Below the pieces are notes generated by a model. It searched no databases and had not been told where the DNA came from. It was given only the letters and a program-made list of their open reading frames with translations. Shown piece after piece: positions 1-8,476 of a stretch of DNA of 32,795 bases (position 1 is the stretch's first letter; every line of letters begins with the position of its first letter). Position numbers and translations under genes: made by a program. This DNA comes from JAJYZP01 sp049964535 (GTDB taxonomy: Bacteria > Actinomycetota > Acidimicrobiia > Acidimicrobiales > Acidimicrobiaceae). The stretch spans positions 1-32,795 of the forward strand of contig JBMFXG010000006.1 in NCBI GenBank assembly GCA_049964535.1. Direction: 5' to 3'.

Positions 1-1443
1 CGTGCCACCACAGCCGTTTTCGTCCCGAGCGTTGGAGGCTCTGTTTCGTTGGAGGTAGGACTTCGCAAGGAACAGAGGATTGCAGGTTTCGGTGCCTCTG
101 GCGCATGGTGGTCGGGACTCTTGTATCGCTTCAAGCCGAATGTACAGAAGAAGCTGGGAGAGCTTCTCTTCACGGCTCATGGTCTCGACCTCAGCCAATT
201 CCGCTTTAACATCGGTGGCGGTGGCGTCGGTGTGAAGGTACCATTTAAGCGCCTTGCGACCATGTACGTTGGTCCGGGTCGCTTTGATTGGAATCGCGAT
301 GTCGCCGGGGTCTACTACCTCCGTATGGCGCAGCGCTATGGAGTGAGAGACTTGATTGGTTTCGTCAACTCCGCGCCATCAGCGTTCACCACGAACCACC
401 AATCGTGTGCGGGAAGCTTGATGGAATCGGAGATCGGTCCCTATGCCGACTACCTAGCTCAGCTCGTTGCTGGCTTGCGCTCTCATCTTGGCGTAAAGCT
501 CTCCTATATCTCTCCGATGAACGAGCCGGCCAACGCCTTTCCGTCGTGCAAGCAAGAGGGGATGGCCGTTCCTGTTGCGCTTCGTGGTCCGCTTGTGGTT
601 GCGTTGGGCCGTGCTCTCGCTCGATACGCGCCGTGGTGTCGTATTATTGCCGACGAGTCGTCTCAAATTGGTCCATTGCTGCTGCACCAGTTGCCGAAGT
701 GGATTCACTATCCTGGGGCGCTGCACTATCTCAGTGTTGTCGCTCACCATGCCTATGACTTCCCTCCCGCTTCGGTTCTCAGGGAGATGCGGAGCTATAT
801 CGCGACACTGCATCGACCTTCGTGGATGACGGAGATCTGTTGCTATCAAGGGGCACACTTCGGTTATCAGTATGACCCGACAATGTCGTCTGGTCTGTGG
901 CTTGCGTCAACGATCTACAAAGATATCGCGATCGGCGGGGATAGCGCTTTCCAGTGGTGGTTGGCGGCCTCGCCCGATCTTGGGTGTAATACCGACATCC
1001 AGCCGAACTGCTGGAGACACTTCAACTATCTCGGACGTAATGACGGACTGCTCTATTTTGATATCAATGGTGCTCGCAACGGGAACCAAGCTCTCTATCT
1101 CACCAAGCGTTTCTGGGTCATGGCGAACTTTTCTCGATTCATACGACCCGGTGCGGTGAACTATGCGACCTTAAGCGATAGTCGTTCTGTGCGCGCTCTA
1201 GCGGTGCGGCGTGGTCACGTCTGGACCGTCGTCGTGATCAATCAGCGTCCAAGCGGCGACGGTCCTCTGACGTTACAGCTCGACTTTCCACCTGGTTACG
1301 ATGTGGTTCGGTCTCTTGGTGCTTGGCGGACCTCAGCTACACTAAACCTCAGTGAGGTGTCCTTGCCGCAGCTATCTGGTGCGACGGTGGTGACGTCGTT
1401 ACCATCCGCTTCAGTTACTACGTATCAATTTCAGGTGCGGTAA
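1..1443 (+). CDS. GH30-like secreted glycosidase, 5' end outside window
   Basis: Probable retaining endo-glycosidase of the GH30 (clan A) type, acting on an extracellular or cell-envelope polysaccharide; the substrate cannot be read from sequence. The frame is open from base 1, so the TTG at 49 is probably internal and the true start, with any signal peptide, lies upstream. Just inside is the family hallmark GFGASGAWW. The likely acid/base Glu is in SPMNEPAN (codon 523-525) and the nucleophile Glu is in WMTEICCY (codon 832-834), both at ends of barrel strands as expected. The C-terminal roughly 100 residues look like the small beta-sandwich domain that accompanies the GH30 barrel. It is followed by a 93-base gap before glmU and shows no sign of belonging to that housekeeping run. 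Family assignment rests on motifs read by eye; related clan-A families are possible. Confidence 0.8.
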   Translation, partial: RATTAVFVPSVGGSVSLEVGLRKEQRIAGFGASGAWWSGLLYRFKPNVQKKLGELLFTAHGLDLSQFRFNIGGGGVGVKVPFKRLATMYVGPGRFDWNRDVAGVYYLRMAQRYGVRDLIGFVNSAPSAFTTNHQSCAGSLMESEIGPYADYLAQLVAGLRSHLGVKLSYISPMNEPANAFPSCKQEGMAVPVALRGPLVVALGRALARYAPWCRIIADESSQIGPLLLHQLPKWIHYPGALHYLSVVAHHAYDFPPASVLREMRSYIATLHRPSWMTEICCYQGAHFGYQYDPTMSSGLWLASTIYKDIAIGGDSAFQWWLAASPDLGCNTDIQPNCWRHFNYLGRNDGLLYFDINGARNGNQALYLTKRFWVMANFSRFIRPGAVNYATLSDSRSVRALAVRRGHVWTVVVINQRPSGDGPLTLQLDFPPGYDVVRSLGAWRTSATLNLSEVSLPQLSGATVVTSLPSASVTTYQFQVR

Positions 1444-1536
1444 CGACGGAATCTCCGGTCGTGACCGGCGGCGGACGAGCGAATACGTTAGTGATCGGCT
1501 TCGGATGGTAGCTGCTGGCATGGGTTTGGAAAGTGA

Positions 1537-2679
1537 GTGTCTGCGTTGAGCGTACGTATTGTCTCCAAGGGTAATAATCCTGACCGAGGGTCAGTAAGCG
1601 TCGCAATCTTGGCGGCGGGAGATGGGACGCGCATGCGGTCCCAGAGGGCGAAGCCGCTCACGAAACTCTGCGGTCGGACCATGATCGACTATGTCTTGAG
1701 CTCACTGACGGACCTTGAGAACTTGAGTCGAGTCGTGGTCGTCGTTGGACACCAGGAGAACCTCATCCGCCAAGCAGTGCTCTCACAGTTTCGACGTCCA
1801 GAAGTGGAGGTAGTGTTCGCTACCCAATCTCGCCGTCGTGGCACCGGCGATGCGCTGAGTGTAGCGCTCACTCGGTTGCCGGACGCACTTCAGTCTGATG
1901 AACCGCAGACGCTCGTCGTCCTACCCGCAGATACTCCGTTGCTCCGAGCGTCTACGCTGAGCGAGCTCGTTTCGAGTCACCGTACATCATCGAGTGCAGC
2001 TACGGTCTTGACCGCGCGCGTGCCGAATCCACAAGGATATGGTCGAGTCGTACGGGATCGCCACGGTGAGATTGACCGTATTGTGGAAGAACGTGATGCT
2101 TCGGGAGAGGTCTTGCTCGTCAATGAGGTGAATACCTCATGTTACGTCTTTGATCAAGCGGTTCTTGGCCCATCGCTCCGTCGCCTCCTACCGGCGAATG
2201 CACAAGCTGAGTACTACCTCACCGACGTGATCGGCATTTTGCGATCCGCTGGCTATCAGGTACGTGGCTTCGAGGTCGACGACTTTCGCGAGGTCTCTGG
2301 TGTGAACGATCGCCTGCAGCTGGCCGAGGCTGAGGCCGTTCTGCGATCTCGAATCAATGAATCTTGGATGAGGCGAGGAGTAACGTTGGTAGACCCCTCG
2401 TCTACCTATATCGACGCTGACGTAGAGATTGGAGTTGACACTACCGTATGGCCCCAGACGATCTTGGGGGGTAGGACCGTCGTCGGGCCAAATAGTGAGA
2501 TCGGTCCTGAGGTTCGACTCGTAGACTGTCACCTCGGTGTAGGTTGCACGGTTGTGCGCTGTGAGGGGAACCGGGCCTATGTTGGCGATGAAGCCAGGGT
2601 AGGTCCGTACGTTGAGCTTCGCGCTGGGGCGAAGGTAGAGGCTGGAGCGAGAGTTGGACCGTTTGCTGTTGTGGATTAG
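1537..2679 (+). CDS. glmU: GlmU-type UDP-GlcNAc pyrophosphorylase, acetyltransferase half truncated
   Basis: N-acetylglucosamine-1-phosphate uridyltransferase, making UDP-GlcNAc for peptidoglycan. The N-terminal Rossmann domain has the nucleotide-binding signature LAAGDGTRMRS (about residues 27-37) followed by KPLTKLCGR, and later LPADTPLL and the NEVNTSCYVFD segment. The C-terminal left-handed beta-helix starts near residue 275 but stops after only about 100 residues. Full GlmU is about 450-480 aa; this one is 380. It ends in VGPFAVVD, where E. coli GlmU continues with NFVEMKK and the catalytic His loop. The acetyl-transfer active site is therefore absent, and no remnant follows in any frame before prs, six bases away. 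GTG start at 1537 follows a purine-rich GGAAAG, a short spacing. In M. tuberculosis the same neighbour pair glmU-prs is found. The uridyltransferase role is secure; bifunctionality is not. Confidence 0.9.
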   Translation: MSALSVRIVSKGNNPDRGSVSVAILAAGDGTRMRSQRAKPLTKLCGRTMIDYVLSSLTDLENLSRVVVVVGHQENLIRQAVLSQFRRPEVEVVFATQSRRRGTGDALSVALTRLPDALQSDEPQTLVVLPADTPLLRASTLSELVSSHRTSSSAATVLTARVPNPQGYGRVVRDRHGEIDRIVEERDASGEVLLVNEVNTSCYVFDQAVLGPSLRRLLPANAQAEYYLTDVIGILRSAGYQVRGFEVDDFREVSGVNDRLQLAEAEAVLRSRINESWMRRGVTLVDPSSTYIDADVEIGVDTTVWPQTILGGRTVVGPNSEIGPEVRLVDCHLGVGCTVVRCEGNRAYVGDEARVGPYVELRAGAKVEAGARVGPFAVVD

Positions 2680-2685
2680 TGCGCT

Positions 2686-3657
2686 ATGGAGTTAGTACTT
2701 CGTCGAAGGCTAGAGCTGTATGCCGGGAGGTCCCATCGGGAACTCGCGATTGAAGTGGCCGAGAAGCTGCAGGTTCGACTCGGTCCCATGGAGCTGAAAG
2801 AGTTTGCCGATGGTGAGATCTACTGCCGATTTGGTGACTCGGTGCGCGGGAAAGATGTCTTCATTCTTCAGACTCATGCGGGTCCAGTGAATGACTCGAT
2901 CTTTGAGCAACTCATCATGATTGATGCTGCGAAGCGCGCTTCTGCCGATCGCATCACGGCGGTCTCGCCCTACTATGGTTACTCCCGGCAGGATCGGAAG
3001 TCCTCTGGACGAGAACCCATCACAGCTAAGCTCGTCTCCGACCTCTTCGCCACAGCTGGGGCCGATCGTATTGTATCGGTCGACCTTCACTCTGGTCAGA
3101 TTCAGGGATTCTTCGATGGTCCTGTTGACCACCTGACAGCGATGCCGGTGCTCGTGGACTACCTCCGCCGGCACGCAGGGAGTGATGTGATGATCGTCTC
3201 TCCTGACGCCGGTCGGGTAAAGGTCGCATCTCGATACTCTCAACACCTCAATGCCGATCTCGCATTTGTCCATAAGCGTCGGCCGAAAGGTTCTGCAAAC
3301 GTGGTTGAAGCCCTCGATGTCGTCGGCGAGGTTGAGGGTCGTCGCTGCGTGCTGATCGATGACATGATCGATACCGCTGGAACGATCTGTGCAGCTGCAG
3401 AGCTTCTCTTCTCTAAAGGAGCATCCGACGTCTGGGCTATGGCAACGCACCCCTTGCTCTCGGGTCCGGCCGTGGATCGTCTGAAGGCTTCGGCGATCTC
3501 TCGCGTCGTTGTGACCAATACGCTGCCGGTATCGGAGGCTCGGCGTTTCGAGAAGCTCGAGATCCTCTCTGTGGCGAAGATCATTGCGGATGCTATCGCT
3601 GCAGTCTTTGAGGACGGATCGGTCTCGGATATTTTTAAGGGTGATAATCTATCCTGA
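2686..3657 (+). CDS. prs: Ribose-phosphate pyrophosphokinase (PRPP synthetase)
   Basis: Transfers pyrophosphate from ATP to ribose 5-phosphate to make PRPP for purine, pyrimidine, histidine, tryptophan and NAD synthesis; cytosolic. At 323 aa it has the usual class I length. Visible motifs are FADGEIYCRF near the N terminus, the ATP-binding stretch YYGYSRQDRK, the metal/PRPP segment VDLHSGQIQGFF, the flexible-loop residues KRRPKG (about 197-202), and the PRPP-binding loop DDMIDTAGT (225-233). The ATG start matches the family N terminus (ELxxxxRLxLYAGRSH), although no clear ribosome binding site is seen; it lies six bases after the glmU stop, so translation is probably coupled. The pncB product encoded at 30924-32228 also uses PRPP. 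Confidence 0.97.
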   Translation: MELVLRRRLELYAGRSHRELAIEVAEKLQVRLGPMELKEFADGEIYCRFGDSVRGKDVFILQTHAGPVNDSIFEQLIMIDAAKRASADRITAVSPYYGYSRQDRKSSGREPITAKLVSDLFATAGADRIVSVDLHSGQIQGFFDGPVDHLTAMPVLVDYLRRHAGSDVMIVSPDAGRVKVASRYSQHLNADLAFVHKRRPKGSANVVEALDVVGEVEGRRCVLIDDMIDTAGTICAAAELLFSKGASDVWAMATHPLLSGPAVDRLKASAISRVVVTNTLPVSEARRFEKLEILSVAKIIADAIAAVFEDGSVSDIFKGDNLS

Positions 3658-3775
3658 TCCTCGATTTGAGGCCAGCCTTTCCCTGTTGTTTGGTTGGTGG
3701 AAGATCGGGAGGGGCTAAACTCTTGGGTTTGTCCTGACCGCTTGGTTTGGACGCTTTGTATCTCTAGCGGTATCC

Positions 3776-3781
3776 GAGGAG
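3776..3781 (+). promoter_or_regulatory. Ribosome binding site deciding the rplY start
   Basis: GAGGAG lies eight bases before the GTG at 3790. It supports that start over the in-frame codon at 3694, which would add 32 residues with no resemblance to ribosomal protein L25. Confidence 0.65.
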
Positions 3782-3789
3782 TCGTCGCA

Positions 3790-4317
3790 GTGTCGCAGGA
3801 AAATGTTGTTGTTGAGAGAGGTCGAGAGACTGGAAGCCCTTCGTCGCGAAGAATGCGACGTGAGGGTCGGCTCCCTGCGGTCGTGTACGGGAAGGACTTC
3901 GAGACCGCATCGGTCTCGTGCGACGCAAGAGAGCTTCGTGCCGCACTCTCTAATCGTGTTGTCAAGGGAGCACTCTTGACTATTGTCCTGGATGGAAAGC
4001 CACAGCTGGTTCAAGTGCAAGCTGTACAACGCCATCCAGTGCGTCGAGATGTTGCCCATGTTGACTTCATGGCTATGCGAGCTGGAGAGGTCGTGACCGC
4101 CTCGGTCAACCTGGAAGTTGGAGTCGGCGTAGAGGGTATAGCGAACGCTATCGAAGTTCTTGGAGAGGCCTCCAAAATGCCGGCCGTGATCATGGTCGAA
4201 GCTTCCATGGCCAATGAGGGTGGCGAAATTGCTGCTGGCTCACTTGTGCTCCCCAAGGGCATGTCTCTCGTTACCGAGCCAGAGACGCTGGTCGCTCGTC
4301 TAGCTGAAGACTCCTAA
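3790..4317 (+). CDS. rplY: Ribosomal protein L25/Ctc, long form
   Basis: 5S rRNA-binding protein of the large ribosomal subunit. The 175 residues comprise an N-terminal L25 domain (to about residue 92, including GRLPAVVYG and the VQRHPVRRDVAHVDF segment typical of the family) and a C-terminal beta-rich TL5/Ctc domain with VEGIANAIEVLGEA and the ending VTEPETLVARL. This long form is the one found in actinobacteria and Gram-positives, where it has been called general stress protein Ctc. The start was set at the GTG preceded by GAGGAG. It sits 132 bases after prs and 10 bases before pth, an order (prs, rplY, pth) shared with mycobacteria. Confidence 0.95.
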   Translation: MSQENVVVERGRETGSPSSRRMRREGRLPAVVYGKDFETASVSCDARELRAALSNRVVKGALLTIVLDGKPQLVQVQAVQRHPVRRDVAHVDFMAMRAGEVVTASVNLEVGVGVEGIANAIEVLGEASKMPAVIMVEASMANEGGEIAAGSLVLPKGMSLVTEPETLVARLAEDS

Positions 4318-4327
4318 CGTTCAACCG

Positions 4328-4912
4328 GTGAACTCTCCCCAGGGGGGCCGACTACTCCTGCTCGGACTCGGAAATCCTGGGGAGCGGTACGCGCACACGA
4401 GACACAACGCTGGTGCATGGGTTGTGGAGGCGTTTGCGGGAGAAGCCGGTGCGGAACTCACTTTTCATCCAGGTTCCAACGCCCTGATAGCCGAAACTCG
4501 CTCTTGTGTCTTGGTGATTCCTCAGACATACATGAACGAGTCTGGGCGAGTTCTGCGTCCGCTCAGGAAGAAGTATGGCGAAATTGCTGTCGAACGACTC
4601 GTGGTCGTTCACGATGAGCTTGATCTTCCGGTTGGGGTTATGAGGATCAAAGCCGGTGGGGGCTTAGCTGGACACAATGGTTTGAAGTCGGTAGCGGCAC
4701 ATATAGGGTCCAATGACTTCCTTCGAATTCGTATCGGAATCGGTCGGCCGCCGTCGGGACGGGAAAGTGTTATCCAATGGGTGCTGTCTCGTCCGTCGCC
4801 GAGCGATCGCGATCTTTTGGCTACCGTGACTGAGAGAGCGGTTCGTGGGATCGAGGCCATAGTGGCCGATGGGGTCGAACGTGCGATGACGGTCTACAAC
4901 ACGACCAAGTAG
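4328..4912 (+). CDS. pth: Peptidyl-tRNA hydrolase
   Basis: Cleaves the ester bond of peptidyl-tRNAs released from stalled ribosomes, recycling tRNA; cytosolic. 194 aa, normal length. The conserved features are visible in order: LGLGNPG at the start, the catalytic His26 in TRHNAG, Asn70 in TYMNESG, Asp96 in VHDELDLP, the GGGLAGHNGLKS loop, and RIRIGIGRP. These match E. coli Asn10/His20/Asn68/Asp93 in spacing. The GTG start is only 10 bases past the rplY stop. It is followed after 11 bases by mfd. L25 and Pth are commonly linked, and here all genes are on one strand, unlike in M. tuberculosis, where mfd is divergent. Confidence 0.96.
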   Translation: MNSPQGGRLLLLGLGNPGERYAHTRHNAGAWVVEAFAGEAGAELTFHPGSNALIAETRSCVLVIPQTYMNESGRVLRPLRKKYGEIAVERLVVVHDELDLPVGVMRIKAGGGLAGHNGLKSVAAHIGSNDFLRIRIGIGRPPSGRESVIQWVLSRPSPSDRDLLATVTERAVRGIEAIVADGVERAMTVYNTTK

Positions 4913-4923
4913 GAGCTTAAGAG

Positions 4924-7900
4924 GTGCCAAGGGGTATTGACGTACTTGGACTTGGGGGAGCGAAGCTCTCTGATGTCCAACTTGCAGAGATAACAGACAA
5001 CGTCTCTAGCGCAGGCTGGCCCTACTACGTCGCACTCCTTGCGGCCTCGAAGGCGGCAGGTATCACCGTGGTGATCTGCGCGAACAACCAGCTGGCAGAG
5101 CGATTGGCGAACGACTTATCCCAACTGCTCGGCTCCGAGATGGTGGGAAACTTTCCACATTGGGAGACGCTCCCTTTCGAGCGGGTATCGCCTCCAAGTG
5201 AGACGGTGGGTGCTCGGGTACGAGTCCTTCATGCACTACGACACGGGCATTTGCCAGCAGGCTACGTCGTAGTGACAACGGTTCGCTCGGTGGTGCAGCG
5301 CATAAGTCGTGGGCCGATGAGCTACGGACCACCGCTACAGGTGGGAACGGACCGTGATCCGTCAGAATTGGTGGCCGATCTGGTCGAGCTTGGCTACCGT
5401 CGGGAGTACCAGACTGAAAGTCGAGGAGAGTTTTCGGTTCGCGGCTCGATCGTCGATATTTTTGATCCAGCTTCAGATCGACCGGTGCGAGTCGATTTCT
5501 TTGGAGCGCAGATCGATGCGATCTCGTACTTCGATCCAGAGACACAGCTTTCGTTGGGATCGATAGATAGTGTGACCGTACGCGAAGCGCGAGAGGTGGT
5601 GCTCGACGAACGAATACGAAAAGCGGCGAGTGAGGTCGAGAGCTCCTTCTCACTAGAGCGAGAGGCTCTCGATAAAGCAGCCCGGGGTGAGTACTTCGAT
5701 GGTCTCGAATCGTGGCTCCCGTGGCTCGAAAAGGATGAGATGGTGCTAGCCGATCTGCTCGACGAGTCAGATTCGGTGGTCTTAGTTGAGCCATCACGGC
5801 TCAATGCTCGCGCTCTCGACATCGTGGACGAAGAGCACTCGCTCGCTGAGAGCTTGGCGAGAACCTGGGGGATAGAAGAGACGCGTGAGCTACCGAGACT
5901 CCATGTGAGCTACGATCGTGCGCTCGCTCGCTGTTCCGCTTCGGTCGTACTCGTTGGCGGAGCCGACGGTGCGGGAAGCGGACTAGCTGGTTGGGGCTTC
6001 TCTGGACGTGAAATGCAGCAGCTCTTAGAGCGAGTTCGGACGTTGCAAAAACAGCGGTACGTTGTGGTAGTTGCAGCAGAGTCGGCATTGAGTGCTACCA
6101 CGATGAAGCGATCCTTTGAGCAAGAGGGTCTGCGGGTCGAACTCTACGACGGCGATGGGGCGCAGCAGAACTCCCGCGAGGAGGTCTTGCGGATCGTCAA
6201 TGGCGTTCACCTCAGCGAGGGCGTGATCGTTCATCCACTCAAACTCGCTGTGCTCGCTGAGAGTGACCTAACAGGACGACGTCGTTCTCATCGACGGCAG
6301 CGACCTCGGGTGAACCGTGCACGCGTTGACTTTGAGGCGCTTGCGGTTGGAGGCTACGTCGTTCACGACGTACACGGCGTCGCTCGTTATCTCGGTATGA
6401 CCACGAGAACGATGGTGGGAGTTGAACGGGACTACCTCTTGCTGGAGTATCGGGGGAGCGATAGAATTTACGTCCCGTCGGATCAGGTCGGGCTCATTAC
6501 TCCCTACAACGGTGGTGAGACTCCGCAGCTTTCAAGGCTCGGTGGTGCGGATTGGCAGGCCACGAAGGCAAGGGCGAGGCGAGCAGCTAGGGAGATTGCC
6601 CAGGAGCTCGTCGTGCTCTATCAGAAAAGAGTCGTTACCCCTGGCCATCGTTTTGGCCCCGATACTCCTTGGCAAGAAGAAGTGGAGGCCCTCTTCCGCT
6701 TTGAGCTCACGCGTGATCAGGCAAGGGCGATCGCTGAGGTTAAGGCGGATATGGAAAATCCAAAGCCCATGGACCGTCTGATCTGTGGTGATGTGGGCTT
6801 TGGCAAGACGGAGATAGCCTTGCGTGCAGCTTTCAAGGCCGTTCAAGATGGGAAGCAGGTCGCAGTGCTCGTGCCAACGACCCTCTTGGCCTCCCAGCAT
6901 TTTCAGACGTTCTCCGAGCGGTTCCAGGGCTATCCCCTGAGGGTGGAGATGCTCTCTCGCTTCTTGACCGCATCGCAGTCGAAGAGCGTCTTGAACGGCC
7001 TTGCGAACAAGAGCGTTGATATCGTGATCGGCACCCATCGACTGCTCGGGAGCGAAGTGCAATTCTCGGATCTGGGGCTCTTGGTCGTCGACGAAGAGCA
7101 GCGTTTCGGGGTCACGCATAAGGAGGCGATCAAGGCTCTGCGGGCAGGAGTAGATGTCCTTACCCTCTCAGCAACACCAATTCCTAGAACTCTTGAAATG
7201 TCACTCACGGGAATTCGTGATCTCTCTCTGCTGCATACCCCTCCACTCGATCGGCGTCCAATCTTGACTCACGTCGGAGCGTTTGACGAACGCGCCGTAT
7301 CAGAGGCGATCCGTCGTGAACTGCTTAGAGATGGGCAGGTCTTCTACGTGCATAACCGAGTACAAGATATCGAGGCCGTTCGTCAACAGCTCGAGGAGCT
7401 GGTCCCAGAGGCAAGAGTTGCTGTCGCTCATGGCCAGATGGATGAGGGTTCGCTCGAGCAGATCGTGCTGGACTTTTGGGAGCAGCGCTACGACGTGTTG
7501 GTTTGCACTACCATCATTGAGTCCGGAATTGACATGCCTACGGTGAATACCTTGATTGTGGATCGTGCCGACCTCTTGGGCCTCGGCCAACTGCACCAAT
7601 TGCGTGGGAGGGTTGGTCGATCTGGGCTGCGTGCCTATGCGTATCTCTTCTTCCCACCCGATGTCGCACTGTCAGAGGAGGCCTTTGAGCGCCTTCGAAC
7701 GATCGGTGAGAACACTGAGCTCGGCTCTGGCTTTAGGATAGCGATGCGCGATCTTGAGATTCGAGGCGCTGGCAATCTCCTTGGCGCGGACCAGAGCGGT
7801 CATATGGCGGCCGTAGGGTACGACCTCTATGTGAAGATGGTGCAAGAAGCGGTAGCCGAACTCAAAGGTGAGCCTCCTGAGCCTGCCCCGGCGGAGATCC

Positions 7901-8334
7901 TACTCGATCTGCCGGTCAGTGCATCTATCCCCACAAGCTTTATTGGGAGAGAGGATCTTCGGCTCGAGGCGTATCGGCGATGTACCACGATTGCGGAGGT
8001 ACACGAACTCGAGGCTTTTCGAGCTGAGCTTGTGGATCGTTTTGGTGCACTGCCTGAGCCTGTTGAACGCCTTCTCGCATTGGTTGACCTTCGGATTCGA
8101 TGTCGACAACTCTCGATCTCTGAGCTTTCGCTTAAGCGCTCGCCTCACGGAGTAGGGATGATCTGTCGTGTCAAGCCGGTAGCGCTCCGCACTTCGCAGC
8201 AGCTGCGGCTTCGTCGACTGTATCCAAAGGCCCTGCTCAAAGATGGGGCTGGAGAGCTCGTTCTTCCCTTACGGGACGTGGCGGATCCTGTAGGGTTGGC
8301 GCTTGACGTGCTCAATCTGATCGCTGCGACCTGA
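4924..8334 (+). CDS. mfd: Transcription-repair coupling factor Mfd
   Basis: Translocase that removes RNA polymerase stalled at DNA lesions and recruits UvrA for nucleotide excision repair. 1136 aa, the normal size. The order of parts is: an N-terminal UvrB-like module (about residues 20-340, including FSVRGSIVDIFDP); the CarD-like RNA polymerase interaction domain (about 468-530, starting VDFEALAVGGYVVHDVHG); the RecG-like helicase core with Walker A GDVGFGKTE (622-630), the DEEQ box (723-726) and SATPIPRT; the second lobe with TTIIESGIDMPTVNT and QLRGRVGRS; and a C-terminal TRCF domain near residues 960-1100. The GTG start follows AGGAG by about eight bases. The gap to pth is 11 bases, so co-transcription is likely. 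Confidence 0.97.
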   Translation: MPRGIDVLGLGGAKLSDVQLAEITDNVSSAGWPYYVALLAASKAAGITVVICANNQLAERLANDLSQLLGSEMVGNFPHWETLPFERVSPPSETVGARVRVLHALRHGHLPAGYVVVTTVRSVVQRISRGPMSYGPPLQVGTDRDPSELVADLVELGYRREYQTESRGEFSVRGSIVDIFDPASDRPVRVDFFGAQIDAISYFDPETQLSLGSIDSVTVREAREVVLDERIRKAASEVESSFSLEREALDKAARGEYFDGLESWLPWLEKDEMVLADLLDESDSVVLVEPSRLNARALDIVDEEHSLAESLARTWGIEETRELPRLHVSYDRALARCSASVVLVGGADGAGSGLAGWGFSGREMQQLLERVRTLQKQRYVVVVAAESALSATTMKRSFEQEGLRVELYDGDGAQQNSREEVLRIVNGVHLSEGVIVHPLKLAVLAESDLTGRRRSHRRQRPRVNRARVDFEALAVGGYVVHDVHGVARYLGMTTRTMVGVERDYLLLEYRGSDRIYVPSDQVGLITPYNGGETPQLSRLGGADWQATKARARRAAREIAQELVVLYQKRVVTPGHRFGPDTPWQEEVEALFRFELTRDQARAIAEVKADMENPKPMDRLICGDVGFGKTEIALRAAFKAVQDGKQVAVLVPTTLLASQHFQTFSERFQGYPLRVEMLSRFLTASQSKSVLNGLANKSVDIVIGTHRLLGSEVQFSDLGLLVVDEEQRFGVTHKEAIKALRAGVDVLTLSATPIPRTLEMSLTGIRDLSLLHTPPLDRRPILTHVGAFDERAVSEAIRRELLRDGQVFYVHNRVQDIEAVRQQLEELVPEARVAVAHGQMDEGSLEQIVLDFWEQRYDVLVCTTIIESGIDMPTVNTLIVDRADLLGLGQLHQLRGRVGRSGLRAYAYLFFPPDVALSEEAFERLRTIGENTELGSGFRIAMRDLEIRGAGNLLGADQSGHMAAVGYDLYVKMVQEAVAELKGEPPEPAPAEILLDLPVSASIPTSFIGREDLRLEAYRRCTTIAEVHELEAFRAELVDRFGALPEPVERLLALVDLRIRCRQLSISELSLKRSPHGVGMICRVKPVALRTSQQLRLRRLYPKALLKDGAGELVLPLRDVADPVGLALDVLNLIAAT

Positions 8335-8462
8335 AGAGCACGCAAGAGAGTATCTCCGGGGCGATTTAGGGAACGGGCGGTCGAACCTCTAAGGTATAGC
8401 GGTTGTGTCTGTTGCGCCAGTTGCGAAGTGGAGAGTGATGGAGGACAGCTTGACGGCGTTGA

Positions 8463-8467
8463 GGAGG
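8463..8467 (+). promoter_or_regulatory. Ribosome binding site for the parvulin lipoprotein
   Basis: GGAGG within GAGGAGG (8461-8467) lies nine bases before the ATG at 8477. It favours that start over the upstream in-frame GTG at 8405, ATG at 8438 and the too-close ATG at 8471, and yields a compact signal peptide. Confidence 0.55.
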
Positions 8468-8476
8468 TTGATGATC

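Noticed and set aside
2710..3450. Long - strand open frame opposite prs
   Set aside because: The + strand frame has every PRPP synthetase motif; the antisense frame is a codon-bias shadow with no recognisable motif.
3694..3789. Longer N terminus for ribosomal protein L25
   Set aside because: The 32 extra residues do not resemble the family, and a good ribosome binding site precedes the GTG at 3790.
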